From positions 236,502 to 300,501 of the forward strand of contig NZ_CP015101.1 in NCBI RefSeq assembly GCF_002214465.1: 64,000 bases of DNA. The letters are read 5' to 3'. The stretch's first letter is position 1, and every line of letters starts with the position of its first letter. Made by a program: the position numbers and the translations under genes. This document shows, one piece after another, positions 18,173-29,732 of the stretch. The notes under the pieces were generated by a model that searched no databases, had not been told where the DNA came from, and saw only the letters and a list, made by a program, of their open reading frames with translations. The DNA comes from Thermococcus barossii (GTDB lineage: Archaea > Methanobacteriota_B > Thermococci > Thermococcales > Thermococcaceae).

Positions 18173-19174
18173 ATGCTGCGCCTTGAGGTCTACTGCGACG
18201 AGGGTGAGGGGGAGAGGGTGGCGGATGTTCTGGGCAAGTGGAACCTCCAGTTCTACACCGAGGAGGTGCAGGGCAATGGACGCCGTGCCCTCAGGTTCAC
18301 GGCCCTGGTTCCCGATTTCGTGATCAACGACGTCGTTGACGAGCTGATGAAGTCCATAGACCTCCGAAGGGGGCACGCCTCGATAACGTGGACGCCGGTT
18401 AGCGGGAAGTCTGTGAAGTACGCAAACTCCGTGAAGTCCCTCAGGAAGTTTCGGCGCCGCTGGAGCCTGGCGGCGATAGAGGGGCTCATAGAGAACGCCA
18501 ACACCCAGGCCCGGGTTGACCCAATCCAGCTCACCCTCGGCGCCGTTGCCTCGATCATAGCCCTCTTCGGCCTCATCAACGATAGCATAGTCATGATAAT
18601 CTCGGCCATGTTGCTCTCGCCGATACTTGGCCCTCTCTACGGTTTCTCCCTCAACATCGTTATGGGTAAGGGCCGGGATGCCCTAGACGCGGTTTCCTCA
18701 ATCCTGAAGCTCCTCGGTGTCATCTTTGCCTCTGCCCTTCTGGTGTCCATTGCTCTCAGGTTTGCCGGCATTATGCCAGCCGAGCCCACCCACGAGATAC
18801 TCGTCCGCGGCGAATCCGGACTGGTTTACATACTCCTCGCGATAATCCTGGGTTATGCAGGAATAGTCGCCATAGTTAGCAGGATTCCCGAGATTCTCGC
18901 GGGGGTTTCGATAGCGGCCGCGCTCGTTCCTCCAACGACGGTGGTTGGAATATCCCTCGCCATGGGCTGGTGGGATGTTTTCGGGGGCTCGCTCGTTCTG
19001 ACAGTGGAGAACGTTCTCGGCCTCCTCAGCGGCTCACTTCTTGGGCTCTATATCCTCAACGTCTCACCCAGGAGCTACTATGAGAAGAGGGCTGCAAAGT
19101 TGTATACGAAGAGGACGATGCTGGTGCTGGCAGTTATGATCGCCGCCCTCACCCTTGTGGAGCTCCTCAGTTAG
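18173..19174 (+). CDS. TIGR00341/DUF389 family membrane protein
   Basis: A 333-residue protein with a cytoplasmic alpha/beta N-terminal domain (about 1-75, MLRLEVYCDEGEGERVADVL) and a DUF389 membrane domain of six or so helices. The segments DPIQLTLGAVASIIALFGLINDS, IISAMLLSPILGPLYG and ISIAAALVPPTTVVGI are typical of this family, whose function is not established. The protein may be a transporter or a signalling membrane protein. It converges with the next gene, overlapping by 4 bp. Confidence 0.78.
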   Translation: MLRLEVYCDEGEGERVADVLGKWNLQFYTEEVQGNGRRALRFTALVPDFVINDVVDELMKSIDLRRGHASITWTPVSGKSVKYANSVKSLRKFRRRWSLAAIEGLIENANTQARVDPIQLTLGAVASIIALFGLINDSIVMIISAMLLSPILGPLYGFSLNIVMGKGRDALDAVSSILKLLGVIFASALLVSIALRFAGIMPAEPTHEILVRGESGLVYILLAIILGYAGIVAIVSRIPEILAGVSIAAALVPPTTVVGISLAMGWWDVFGGSLVLTVENVLGLLSGSLLGLYILNVSPRSYYEKRAAKLYTKRTMLVLAVMIAALTLVELLS

Positions 19175-19617
19175 GCAACTTCCGTCTGCTCGTATATCGT
19201 CTTTCCTTTTCTGTGTTTGACCAGGAGACCGTAGAAGAACTCCTTCATGTCAGGACCCATCTCATCGTCGAGGAGAAGGTCCGCCCGGCCGGAGTATTCT
19301 CTCTCGGCCTTCGTTATGAGAAGCGCTATCTGGGGGGTCAGATGCTCCAAGAGAACCCTGACGAGTTCTGGGTAGACTTCCTCCTCCAGCTCCTCGTCCG
19401 ATTCGATGCCAAGATACACGATGAAGCCTTTCATCTGGACCGCAAGGACGAACTCGTCCTCGCTCAGCTCGAAGAATGAGAAGTTATAGCCCCTTGACTC
19501 TGTCCTCGCCAGCAGAACGCCCCTTATTGAGAGGGTCACCGGCTCATCGTCTATCTCGAACACGAGGTCTTTGGCGAGTTCCCTGGTGGCTATGGCGTAC
19601 AGCTCCTCGATCGGCAT
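19171..19617 (-). CDS. Hypothetical cytoplasmic protein
   Basis: I do not recognise this 148-residue acidic protein. It begins [23 protein letters not shown] and has alternating strands and helices, with several ED-rich stretches and the phrase [18 protein letters not shown]. There is no membrane segment or catalytic motif. The long in-frame extension upstream overlaps nikR and is antisense to it, so ATG 19617 is chosen, preceded by GGAGAT. It is divergent from the nikR-like gene. Confidence 0.6.
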   Translation of the reverse strand: MPIEELYAIATRELAKDLVFEIDDEPVTLSIRGVLLARTESRGYNFSFFELSEDEFVLAVQMKGFIVYLGIESDEELEEEVYPELVRVLLEHLTPQIALLITKAEREYSGRADLLLDDEMGPDMKEFFYGLLVKHRKGKTIYEQTEVA

Positions 19618-19698
19618 GGGGCTATCTCCATCCGCGGAAATAAAAGGCTTTCGCGTCACGTTTTTAACGATGATGTCCAAAGAAATTACGGTGGTGTC

Positions 19699-20115
19699 AT
19701 GAAGATCACGCGGTTTGGGGTTTCGGTTCCCGATGAGCTGCTTGAGAGGTTCGATCGCATAATCAAGGAGAAGGGTTACGTTAACAGAAGCGAGGCAATA
19801 AGGGACATGATGAGGGACTTCATAGTCAGACACGAGTGGGAGGAAGGTGACAGGGAGGTGGCCGGTACAATCACAATAGTCTACAACCACGATGAGGCCG
19901 ATGTTGTGAAGGAGCTGCTTGACCTTCAGCACGATTACGTTGACGAAATAATCTCAAGCCTCCACGTTCACATGGACGAGCACAACTGCCTTGAGGTCGT
20001 TGTGGTCAAGGGCAAGGCCACGAGGATAAAGGAGATCGCGGAGAGGCTGATAAGCCTGAAGGGGGTAAAGCACGGCAAGCTCGTGATGACAACCACGGGG
20101 AGGGAGCTGGTTTGA
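19699..20115 (+). CDS. nikR: NikR-like nickel-responsive transcriptional regulator
   Basis: A 138-residue ribbon-helix-helix repressor. The N-terminal arm [18 protein letters not shown] contacts DNA; the C-terminal ACT-like domain has the square-planar nickel ligands in HVHMDEHNC (two His and Cys), with the further His in LQHDYVDE. Such proteins repress nickel uptake when nickel is high. Nickel matters here because of NiFe hydrogenases, and hypE lies at the end of the window. A TATA-like GTTTTTAAC is upstream near 19660, and GGTGGTGTC precedes the ATG. No uptake operon is adjacent. Confidence 0.9.
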   Translation: MKITRFGVSVPDELLERFDRIIKEKGYVNRSEAIRDMMRDFIVRHEWEEGDREVAGTITIVYNHDEADVVKELLDLQHDYVDEIISSLHVHMDEHNCLEVVVVKGKATRIKEIAERLISLKGVKHGKLVMTTTGRELV

Positions 20116-20137
20116 TAAAATTTGAGGGGTGGCGAGG

Positions 20138-20548
20138 ATGAGGCTCTTTTCCTTCCTTTCATCCCTACTGGTCGTGCTCTCCTTTGCCCTGCCCTGGTTC
20201 CGCTTTGACGATGGGGAGATAACCTTCATGGGAATTCTCCGTGAGGTTCTGACGATTCCCAGTGGATTCGAGGGAGCCTTCTGGTGGCTCAATCCCAACA
20301 GCACCGCTGGCATGTTCACCTTCATAGCGTTCTTTGCCGGGATATTCATGATACTCGTGGCGGTGCTCTTCGGCGTCCTCGGGGGCAGGCTCGGACCCGG
20401 AATAGGCACCATCGGGATGTTCGTCTTCACAGTGGTCTCGTGGTACGTTTACGGCTCCGGCTACTTCGGAATCTTGGCGGAGGGCTACGTTATAGCCCTG
20501 CTCAGCTTTGTGATAGGCTTTGTGGTTGCGGGCGGCGAAAAGCTCTAG
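20138..20548 (+). CDS. Hypothetical four-helix membrane protein
   Basis: A 136-residue protein of unknown function with four hydrophobic segments: LFSFLSSLLVVLSFALPWF, a middle pair around FTFIAFFAGIFMILVAVLFGVLGG and TIGMFVFTVVSWYVY, and YVIALLSFVIGFVVAGG. The first helix ends with the LPWF pattern common in small archaeal membrane proteins. ATG 20138 is chosen over GTG 20129 because GAGGGGTG lies 6 nt before it. It follows the nikR-like gene by 22 bp on the same strand, so cotranscription is likely, and it overlaps the rqcH gene tail by 4 bp. Confidence 0.6.
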   Translation: MRLFSFLSSLLVVLSFALPWFRFDDGEITFMGILREVLTIPSGFEGAFWWLNPNSTAGMFTFIAFFAGIFMILVAVLFGVLGGRLGPGIGTIGMFVFTVVSWYVYGSGYFGILAEGYVIALLSFVIGFVVAGGEKL

Positions 20549-22494
20549 CCAACGACCTCGGCTATTTCACCGTTCCCCGGTGGCAGGACGGTCATTACGT
20601 CCTCTTCCCTCACCCTGTAGCCCCACTTTTCGAGGATACGCTTTATCCTCTTCACCAGCTCGCTCTTTTTCAGTGAGCCTGGACGGATGATGATGTAGCG
20701 TTCCGTGTGGGCCTTAATCGCTTCTACCGGAGCGCAGACGACAAAATCTTCCCCCTCGTAGTTTATCACACCCACCGCGAGCTTAAGAGGAAGTCCGTGG
20801 AGCCAGTTCCTCTTGCCGTAGACCATGAAGGCCCCCTTGCCGAGGTACTCACCGCTCGGCGTCTGTTTGGTGACCTGGTTCGGATAGGCCCAGTAGGCAT
20901 CTTCGCTGTAAACCCCCCTGCTCCAGGCCTTGCTCATCGAAACCGCGAACTGGCAGGCCTCGAAGATGGTCTTCTCGCCAGCCTTCTGGCCGTCCTTGAT
21001 GACGACATGGGGTGCTCCGTAAACGTCGGCGTGGCAGTAGAGGTCGTTCTCGCCCATGTGTCTCTTTATTAGAATCTCGTTTGTGCTCGCGTCCTTACCC
21101 GCCAGCACGAGGAAGCCCTCGCTCGAAATGAACCAGCGGAACTTCTCGAACCACTTCTTCTTTCTCCTCTCTATGCGCTTGACGTTGAGCTCCTTCTTCA
21201 TCTCTTCCTCTATCAGCCTCTCCACCTCGTCGAGTTTCCTCTTCGTGTCTTCGTAGGCCTTCAGTGCCCCCTCGTGCTTGTGCCTGAACTTCTTGGCCTT
21301 CTCGTAGTAGAGCTCGGCGTTCTCGCCTATGCTCCGGTTGAGGTAGAGCTTCACCTTCTTCCCTTCCAGTTCTATCGTCACCGCTTTCTCCCTCGGGTCG
21401 GTTCCCTTCACCATGAGCGCCGCCCTGTTGCCGGCCTTCTTACCCTCCTCGATTCGCTTCCTGAACTCCTCCCAGCCGAGCTTCTCGGTGGCCTTCCTGA
21501 ACTCGTCAAGGAGCCTCTCAATCAGGGCGTAGTTCGCGTAGATGAGGTCGCCTATCTCCTGGTTCTCCCGCATTGCCTGCTCAAAGCCCTTCAGCATCTC
21601 CTCCTGCTTCCTGAGCGTCATGAGGAGCTGCCTCTTCTTCGCTTCGAGCCTCTTCGTCTGCTCAAGCCTTGCCTTCTCGATGGTTATCCTTCCGAAGTAC
21701 TCGTCGAGGGCCTCGCTGAAGGTTTTAAAATAGCGCTTCTCAAGCCCTTCGTAGATCCTCAGCTCTATCGGAACGACGTCGTGCATGTTACCCTCCTTGA
21801 AGACTATATTGGGCCTCGGCTCGTCGTTGAAGGTTTTCACCATCGCTTCGTAGACCCTCCTCAGGTCTTCGTCGCTGAGCTCATTGACCGGTGTCGTCTT
21901 GTCGAAGCCGGCCCTTATCGAGATCTCCTCGGCGTACATGCCGCCCATGTTGAGCTTCCTGGCTAAGGCGCGCACGAGCTCAAGCTCCTCCTCGCGCATC
22001 AGCTCCAAAAACCGCTCAAAGCTCACCTCAAGCGGGTTCTCTCTCGCGGGGGGGTACTTGTATTCTGCCTTCGGCTTTATCGCCCTGTCCTTGTACTCCT
22101 CGTAGCGCAAAGCTGCAACGATTCTGTTCTCTGAATCCACGAGGATCACGTTCCCCCTCCGGAAGAGCTCGCCGATGAGGGTGTAGTCCCCAACGCGAAT
22201 CTTTACAATCCTGTCGAAGCCGTGCTGTTCTATGGCATCGATGAAGCCACCGCTGAGATGCTTCCTGAGGAGCATGGTGAAGCTTGACGGCTGCTTTGGA
22301 GCCTCCTTCACGTAGCTCGTGAGATGGAACCTCTTGCCGGCCTGGAGGATTAAGTCCGCCCTCCCTTCCCTCGTTCGGAGTTTTATCCTGATTTCGTCTC
22401 CGTCGTGGTAGACCTTATCAACGCGAGAGCCGACCAGCCACTGAAGCTCCCTCACGACGTAGCGTATATCAACTGAACTCATCTCCTCCTTCAT
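20545..22494 (-). CDS. rqcH: RqcH-like ribosome quality-control NFACT protein (NEMF/Rqc2 homologue)
   Basis: A 649-residue protein with the complete NFACT architecture: NFACT-N (SSVDIRYVVRELQWLVGSRVDKVYHD), helix-hairpin region, a long coiled coil around residues 270-430, and the C-terminal NFACT-R domain with FRWFISSEGFLVLAGKDASTNE and VYGAPHVVIKDGQ. RqcH binds 60S/50S subunits carrying stalled nascent chains and can add C-terminal tails. The ATG at 22494 is preceded by GGGGTGGGAGA. It is an isolated gene, convergent with a small membrane protein gene. Confidence 0.9.
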   Translation of the reverse strand: MKEEMSSVDIRYVVRELQWLVGSRVDKVYHDGDEIRIKLRTREGRADLILQAGKRFHLTSYVKEAPKQPSSFTMLLRKHLSGGFIDAIEQHGFDRIVKIRVGDYTLIGELFRRGNVILVDSENRIVAALRYEEYKDRAIKPKAEYKYPPARENPLEVSFERFLELMREEELELVRALARKLNMGGMYAEEISIRAGFDKTTPVNELSDEDLRRVYEAMVKTFNDEPRPNIVFKEGNMHDVVPIELRIYEGLEKRYFKTFSEALDEYFGRITIEKARLEQTKRLEAKKRQLLMTLRKQEEMLKGFEQAMRENQEIGDLIYANYALIERLLDEFRKATEKLGWEEFRKRIEEGKKAGNRAALMVKGTDPREKAVTIELEGKKVKLYLNRSIGENAELYYEKAKKFRHKHEGALKAYEDTKRKLDEVERLIEEEMKKELNVKRIERRKKKWFEKFRWFISSEGFLVLAGKDASTNEILIKRHMGENDLYCHADVYGAPHVVIKDGQKAGEKTIFEACQFAVSMSKAWSRGVYSEDAYWAYPNQVTKQTPSGEYLGKGAFMVYGKRNWLHGLPLKLAVGVINYEGEDFVVCAPVEAIKAHTERYIIIRPGSLKKSELVKRIKRILEKWGYRVREEDVMTVLPPGNGEIAEVVG

Positions 22495-22602
22495 TCTCCC
22501 ACCCCTTCCGGGTTGGCGCTCCACCCTTTAAACCTAACCGGTGTCCTCAAGTGTTCACGGGCTCAACCCTGTCCCGGATAAGGTTAAATACTCCAAGTGC
22601 GA

Positions 22603-22619
22603 TAACACTCCCGGTGATA
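22603..22619 (+). promoter_or_regulatory. Candidate Thermococcales glycolytic motif (TGM) at the branching-enzyme start
   Basis: TAACAC-TCCCG-GTGATA matches the known consensus TATCAC-N5-GTGATA at 11 of 12 defined positions. It is 4 nt before the ATG and downstream of the AT-rich TATA candidate GGTTAAATA (22582-22590). The right half doubles as the ribosome binding site (GGTGAT), so part of the match could come from that. If real it would be bound by the TrmB-type regulator Tgr. Confidence 0.5.
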
Positions 22620-22623
22620 CAGA

Positions 22624-25014
<2,391 letters not shown>

Positions 25015-25015
<1 letters not shown>

Positions 25016-25743
25016 CACAGGAATGCGTGTCTGTGCTTGTAGAGCATGTAGCTCGCGTACCCGAGCAGTATCAGCGTGGCCGCTCCGAGAACGCCTATGA
25101 GAGTCACAATTCCCTGGGCGAACGATATGCTCCTTCCGAACGCTTCAGCTATCCTTGAGAGCTCCGCTGGATCGTTGAACGCGTAGATTGCATACCTTAT
25201 CGAGAACGCACCCATCACCATCGGAATGGGCATCACTGCAAAAGAGAGCATCAGGCCAAGGTTACCCCTCTTTCTCAGGCTGAGCATCGCCAGGAGGGTG
25301 GGGATTATAAGTATCAGCGCGGTGAACGCATACATCGGTCCGAATATCCCGGAAACTATGTAGAACGGGATCATTCCAGCGAGGAAAGCAAAATACGCCC
25401 TGCGGAGAACCTTGACCTCACCCGCAAAGTCGTACGGTGCAACCTTGGAGTATTTGTTCATGGCTGCAACGTCCTTCATGTACTCCTTTTCTCCCATCTT
25501 TTCGATGTACTTGTCCGTTGTGTTGTTCTTCAGCCTGACGGCCCTCTTGAGGAAGAAGTTGGCCAGCTCCTCGTTATCCACAGCGAGTGTTTCGGACAGC
25601 TTGAGGAAGTTCTCCCTTGCCTCGTGGAGCAGCCTAAGGGCCTTCTGTTTGTTTTTATCTGAGAGATTTTTAAGTGAGTTTATCCTCTTTTCAACATCCT
25701 CTAACGTCTGCGCAACATCTCGCAGAATTTCTCGGCTCTTCAT
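25015..25743 (-). CDS. Hypothetical membrane protein with helical cytoplasmic domain
   Basis: I do not recognise this 242-residue protein. Residues 1-95 are charged and helical (heptad-like, RDVAQTLEDVEKRINSLKNL), and about 105-235 hold four hydrophobic segments. A GAVFSIRYA-like SF-rich helix and the end YASYMLYKHRHAFL complete it. GGAGGTG lies 5 nt before the ATG. It is the last gene of a likely operon with the small subunit and the sodium-dependent transporter, 36 bp apart from the former, so it may modulate that transporter, which is inference. Confidence 0.6.
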
Positions 25744-25779
25744 AAGGGCACCTCCAAAAGGTAAAAGAAAAGGTGGGCT

Positions 25780-25890
25780 TTAAGCCTTTCCTTCCTTCTC
25801 GTGGCGCAGGAGCTTGGTAATGCTCCAGTACATCATGATAAATATTGAACCCCATGCAAAGAGTAGGAAAGCGAGAGCTCCCGTGTCCAT
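25780..25890 (-). CDS. MetS-like small subunit of a sodium-dependent amino-acid transporter, 36 residues
   Basis: A short gene beginning MDTGALAFLLFAWGS and ending RHEKEGKA. It has one hydrophobic helix that continues to MMYWSITKLL. This matches the small subunit found beside NSS family transporters (the MetS of MetPS pairs). GGTGAT lies 4 nt before ATG 25890. Its start is 10 bp after the transporter stop. It would lie in the cytoplasmic membrane. The identification rests on size, pattern and position. Confidence 0.75.
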   Translation of the reverse strand: MDTGALAFLLFAWGSIFIMMYWSITKLLRHEKEGKA

Positions 25891-25900
25891 CCTCATCACC

Positions 25901-27484
25901 TCAGAGCTTTATTAGCACCTCGTTCTTTGCAAGCTCCTCGCCGTACTTCTTCTTTATTGCCATGTATGCCTCGATGGCACCGATGATGAGTATTATGAAT
26001 ATCACTATCCTGGCCCTGGTGACGAGGCTAACGACCTCTGGGGTGTAGTCATAGCCAAGAACGTTGGTTATGTACTGCTCCGATGCTGTGAATGCACCCA
26101 TCTGCCAGTAGTCCCAGGTGTTGCCGCCGAGGAGTATTATCATGAAGAGCGGCGCTATGAAGACCATTATTGGCTTGAACCAGCTAGGAACGTTGATGTA
26201 TGCGCCCTTGTGGAGCTCCTCCCAGAAGTTGTCCGGCTTGAAGAGCCATACTGCAACGATGACGTCGAAGAGACCGAGCAGGACGAGGAAGTAGCTGCCG
26301 ACCCACATGTCGAGTTCACTGAGGTATGCCAGGCTGCTGTCAAGGGCAACCGGCAGTCCGAGCAGGAACAGGAATACCCAGACCACCCAGGTGCCTATCT
26401 TCCTCTCTAGGTGGATGTCCTCTTCAAGCATGGCAACGAGGTAGTTGTATGTTGCTATTGCCGAAGTGAAGCCCGCGAACCAGAGGAGCAGGAACCACAT
26501 CGCACCGAATATCTGACCCGCTGGCATGTTGGCGAAAACGTTCGGCAGGGCCATGTAAGCCAAGCCCACGCCGCCCTTGACTGCCTGCTCGGGACCGAGG
26601 TATGCAAAGGCTATTGGGATGGCGAGCGAGCCGCCGAGTATGACCTCCGCAAACTCGTTGAGCGAGACCGTGGCGAGACCGCTGAGGGCAACGTCATCTT
26701 CTGGGCCGAGGTAGGATGCATAGTTGTGGATGATACCCATACCGAGCGATAGGGTGAAGAATATCTGTCCCGCTGCGGCCAAGCTAATCTTGAAGAAGTT
26801 CTTGCTCAAGGCCTCAAAGTTCGGCTTCCAGATGTACTCCAGACCCTTGATGGCGCTCCACTCGGGCTTGACCGGTGAACCGAGGGTCAGTGCCCTGATA
26901 ACGAGGAGTATGGCAAACACGTAGAGGAGCGGCATCATGACCTTGACCCAGCGCTCGATACCTTTGCTGACTCCCTGTCCAACCGCTATTCCGAGCAGCA
27001 CCATGGTGAGACCCCAGAAGAATATCACCGCCTTGGTGTTGGCTACATAGCTGAGGAAGAACTGGACTGTGTCCTTGCCGAAGTAGGCCCCCGTGAGGCT
27101 GTAGTAGGTGTAAGCCGCTGACCAGCCTATGACCTGGTAGTAGTACGAACTCAGCAGCGAAGCTACCGAAAAGGCCAGCATTCCACCGATGATACCAAAG
27201 ATAAGGGCAGTCTTGGGCTTAACGCTTTCCCTTGCCATGAGGTAGAACATTGGGCCTATGGTGCCGTGGCCGTACTTACCGCCGTACCTTCCTGTGGTCC
27301 ACTCGATCCACATCACTGGGATTCCCAGGAAGAACAGCGCTATGAAGTACGGTATCATGAAAGCTCCGCCACCGTTGCTGGCGAGCTGGTACGGGAACCT
27401 CCAGAAGTTACCAAGACCGATGGCGTTACCTGCCATCGCTAAAATCAAACCAAGCTTAGTTGCCCATTGATCCCTCTGTTCCAC
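25901..27484 (-). CDS. Sodium-dependent amino-acid transporter, NSS (SNF) family
   Basis: A 527-residue transporter with the family signature in the first helix, NAIGLGNFWRFPYQLASNGGGAF, where the G-N-F-W-R-F-P segment is conserved in LeuT-like proteins. The hydrophobic segments fit 12 helices. It should import neutral amino acids with sodium, consistent with a peptide-using cell; the substrate is not decided by sequence. I chose GTG 27484 (MEQRDQWATKLG) because GGGGGTGAA precedes it; ATG 27511 would add nine residues. It heads an operon with its small subunit and a four-helix protein. Confidence 0.88.
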   Translation of the reverse strand: MEQRDQWATKLGLILAMAGNAIGLGNFWRFPYQLASNGGGAFMIPYFIALFFLGIPVMWIEWTTGRYGGKYGHGTIGPMFYLMARESVKPKTALIFGIIGGMLAFSVASLLSSYYYQVIGWSAAYTYYSLTGAYFGKDTVQFFLSYVANTKAVIFFWGLTMVLLGIAVGQGVSKGIERWVKVMMPLLYVFAILLVIRALTLGSPVKPEWSAIKGLEYIWKPNFEALSKNFFKISLAAAGQIFFTLSLGMGIIHNYASYLGPEDDVALSGLATVSLNEFAEVILGGSLAIPIAFAYLGPEQAVKGGVGLAYMALPNVFANMPAGQIFGAMWFLLLWFAGFTSAIATYNYLVAMLEEDIHLERKIGTWVVWVFLFLLGLPVALDSSLAYLSELDMWVGSYFLVLLGLFDVIVAVWLFKPDNFWEELHKGAYINVPSWFKPIMVFIAPLFMIILLGGNTWDYWQMGAFTASEQYITNVLGYDYTPEVVSLVTRARIVIFIILIIGAIEAYMAIKKKYGEELAKNEVLIKL

Positions 27485-27566
27485 ACGATTCACCCCCGTT
27501 CTTAAATGCATGGGCTTTAGTACCCCGAGTACCGCCGTGGGGCATTATGTATAAGGCAAGGCATTC

Positions 27567-27578
27567 TATAAAAAGCTT
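27567..27578 (-). promoter_or_regulatory. TATA region of the NSS transporter operon
   Basis: On the minus strand GCTTTTTATAGA lies about 90 nt before the start. Upstream of it, at 27616-27692, four copies of a CGTTAA-like motif occur, which may be activator sites. Confidence 0.4.
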
Positions 27579-28030
27579 TCTAATAGCTTTTTTCGACAAA
27601 AGACGATTTACTTAAGCGTTAAACCAAGGCAGTCACTCTCTCGTCATTTTTTTAATACGTTAACTGAACGTAAACCCTATCTTGACGTTATGACAATCTA
27701 AAGGACAAAAATGATTCAAAATGACGAATCTCTCCCAGATACTCTTCATCAAACTATTTAACTGAAGGCGATTACAATTGTAACTGTGCCCGATGATTGG
27801 AACAAGAGTGAGCTGAAGGGATGATGACCGACTTCTCGCTGAGGGCTTCGTTTCAACATTCTTTCATACATCTTTATTCAATGGTGTCTCTTTATGTGCG
27901 TCAATGTATAAAAAATCTTGGATGTACAGCGCCGATTTTGTCCTGAAATTTCGGGAGGATTTTTCTTTTCGCCGAAAATTTGCGTACATAACTTTTTGTT
28001 TAAAATTAACCGTTCTCCTGCCTTCTTTAT

Positions 28031-28047
28031 CGAAAGGTTTATATATG
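28031..28047 (+). promoter_or_regulatory. BRE/TATA box of gdhA
   Basis: CGAAAGG followed by TTTATATA (28038-28045) is a textbook strong Thermococcales promoter, giving a predicted start near 28069 and a leader of about 28 nt with the ribosome binding site GAGGTGGT. It fits the high expression known for GDH in these organisms. Confidence 0.75.
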
Positions 28048-28096
28048 CAAATGCCTAAGAGCCTATCGCAAATTACCGAAACCCGAGGTGGTAAAG

Positions 28097-29356
28097 ATGG
28101 TCGAGATTGACCCGTTTGAGATGGCCGTTCAGCAGCTCGAAAGGGCTGCCCAGTTCATGGACATAAGCGAAGAGGCCCTTGAGTGGCTCAAGAAGCCCAT
28201 GAGGATTGTTGAGGTCAGCGTCCCGCTCGAGATGGACGACGGTTCTGTTAAGGTTTTCACCGGTTTCCGCGTTCAGCACAACTGGGCCCGCGGTCCGACC
28301 AAGGGTGGTATAAGGTGGCACCCGGCCGAGACCCTCAGTACCGTTAAGGCCCTCGCCACCTGGATGACCTGGAAGGTCGCCGTTGTTGACCTCCCCTACG
28401 GTGGAGGTAAGGGTGGCATCATCGTTAACCCGAAGGAGCTCTCCGAGAGGGAGAAGGAGAGGCTCGCCAGGAACTACATAAGGGCTATCTACGACATCAT
28501 CAGCCCGTACACCGACATTCCGGCTCCTGACGTTTACACCAACCCGCAGATCATGGCCTGGATGATGGACGAGTACGAGGCCATCAGCAGGAGAAAGGTC
28601 CCGAGCTTCGGCATCATCACCGGCAAGCCGCCTGGAGTCGGCGGTATCGTCGCCAGGATGGATGCCACCGCAAGGGGTGCCAGCTACACCGTCCGTGAGG
28701 CTGCCAAGGCCCTTGGAATGGATCTCAAGGGTAAGACCATCGCCATCCAGGGTTACGGTAACGCCGGCTACTACATGGCCAAGATCATGAGCGAGGAGTA
28801 CGGCATGAAGGTCGTCGCCGTCAGCGACAGCAAGGGCGGCATCTACAACCCCGATGGATTGAACGCCGACGAGGTTCTCAAGTGGAAGAGGGAGCACGGC
28901 TCAGTTAAGGACTTCCCGGGAGCGACCAACATCACCAACGAGGAGCTTCTCGAGCTTGAGGTCGACGTCCTCGCCCCGAGCGCCATTGAGGGTGTCATCA
29001 CCAAGGACAACGCCGACAACATCAAGGCCAAGATCGTCGCAGAGCTCGCCAACGGTCCGACCACCCCGGAGGCCGATGAGATCCTCCACGAGAAGGGCAT
29101 CCTCATCATACCGGACTTCCTCTGTAACGCCGGTGGTGTTACCGTCAGCTACTTCGAGTGGGTCCAGAACATAACCGGCGACTACTGGGACACCGAGACA
29201 ACGAGGGCCAAGCTCGACAAGAAGATGACCAAGGCCTTCTGGGACGTCTACAACACCCACAAGGAGAAGGGAATACAGATGAGGGACGCTGCCTACGTCG
29301 TCGCCGTCCAGAGGGTCTACGACGCCATGAAGTGGCGCGGATGGGTGAAGAAGTGA
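28097..29356 (+). CDS. gdhA: Glutamate dehydrogenase
   Basis: A 419-residue hexameric dehydrogenase interconverting glutamate with 2-oxoglutarate and ammonia. The N-terminal substrate domain has [18 protein letters not shown] and the catalytic lysine region [13 protein letters not shown]; the Rossmann domain has [13 protein letters not shown]; the C-terminal signature [16 protein letters not shown] follows. The length matches the hyperthermophilic enzymes. The start at 28097 ([10 protein letters not shown]) is chosen over 28088 from the ribosome binding site. Codon use is strongly biased toward C/G-ending codons, as in highly expressed genes. It is monocistronic. Confidence 0.97.
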   Translation: MVEIDPFEMAVQQLERAAQFMDISEEALEWLKKPMRIVEVSVPLEMDDGSVKVFTGFRVQHNWARGPTKGGIRWHPAETLSTVKALATWMTWKVAVVDLPYGGGKGGIIVNPKELSEREKERLARNYIRAIYDIISPYTDIPAPDVYTNPQIMAWMMDEYEAISRRKVPSFGIITGKPPGVGGIVARMDATARGASYTVREAAKALGMDLKGKTIAIQGYGNAGYYMAKIMSEEYGMKVVAVSDSKGGIYNPDGLNADEVLKWKREHGSVKDFPGATNITNEELLELEVDVLAPSAIEGVITKDNADNIKAKIVAELANGPTTPEADEILHEKGILIIPDFLCNAGGVTVSYFEWVQNITGDYWDTETTRAKLDKKMTKAFWDVYNTHKEKGIQMRDAAYVVAVQRVYDAMKWRGWVKK

Positions 29357-29378
29357 TTTCTTCTCCCTTTTCTCTCCA

Positions 29379-29729
29379 TTAGAATTTTCTGAGCCTGTCC
29401 CTGTAGAGCCTTTCTATGGCCTTCATAGCCGCCGCGACCATTATGCCCGTCAGTATCATGCCGAGGATGGGGAGTATTATTACCGCGAGAAACTTGGAGG
29501 CGGGCGTTTTTGGCGTTATGTCGCCGTAGCCCACCGTGAAGGCTGAGACGAAGGCGAGGTAGACGCCCTGCCAGGGCGTCAGGCCGTCGAGGAGGGACAT
29601 CACAACTCCGAGCAGGGTTATCAGGCCGAAGAGGCCCGCGAGTATGCTCCTGACGTAGTAGATCACCCTGAGAAACTCCGTGAAAAATGTTCGAAAGCCA
29701 ACGAGCTCAAAGTCGTCCTCGACGCCCAT
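29379..29729 (-). CDS. Two-helix potassium channel subunit
   Basis: A 116-residue membrane protein of the Ion_trans_2 family with two hydrophobic helices (about 33-52 and 80-100) and the K+ selectivity filter TVGYGD between them. It is shorter than full prokaryotic K+ channels and has no regulatory domain of its own; four copies would form a pore. It starts with ATG 29729, whose preceding bases overlap the end region of the nucleotide-related fusion gene (gap 3 bp), implying that the two are coupled. Confidence 0.85.
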   Translation of the reverse strand: MGVEDDFELVGFRTFFTEFLRVIYYVRSILAGLFGLITLLGVVMSLLDGLTPWQGVYLAFVSAFTVGYGDITPKTPASKFLAVIILPILGMILTGIMVAAAMKAIERLYRDRLRKF

Positions 29730-29732
29730 CAC

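Larger units (their letters stand above)
27485..28096. other. 612-bp AT-rich intergenic region between divergent NSS and gdhA genes
   Basis: This stretch carries two promoters and no convincing gene. The plus-strand frame at 27904-28110 runs over the gdhA TATA box and ribosome binding site, and is not credible. A set of CGTTAA-like repeats lies at 27616-27692. Short imperfect dyads around AAATTT occur at 27945-27990. The middle part, about 27700-27900, shows nothing definite. Confidence 0.6.

Noticed and set aside
27904-28110. A 68-codon plus-strand frame before gdhA
   Set aside because: It spans the gdhA TATA box and ribosome binding site and has no starting signal of its own.
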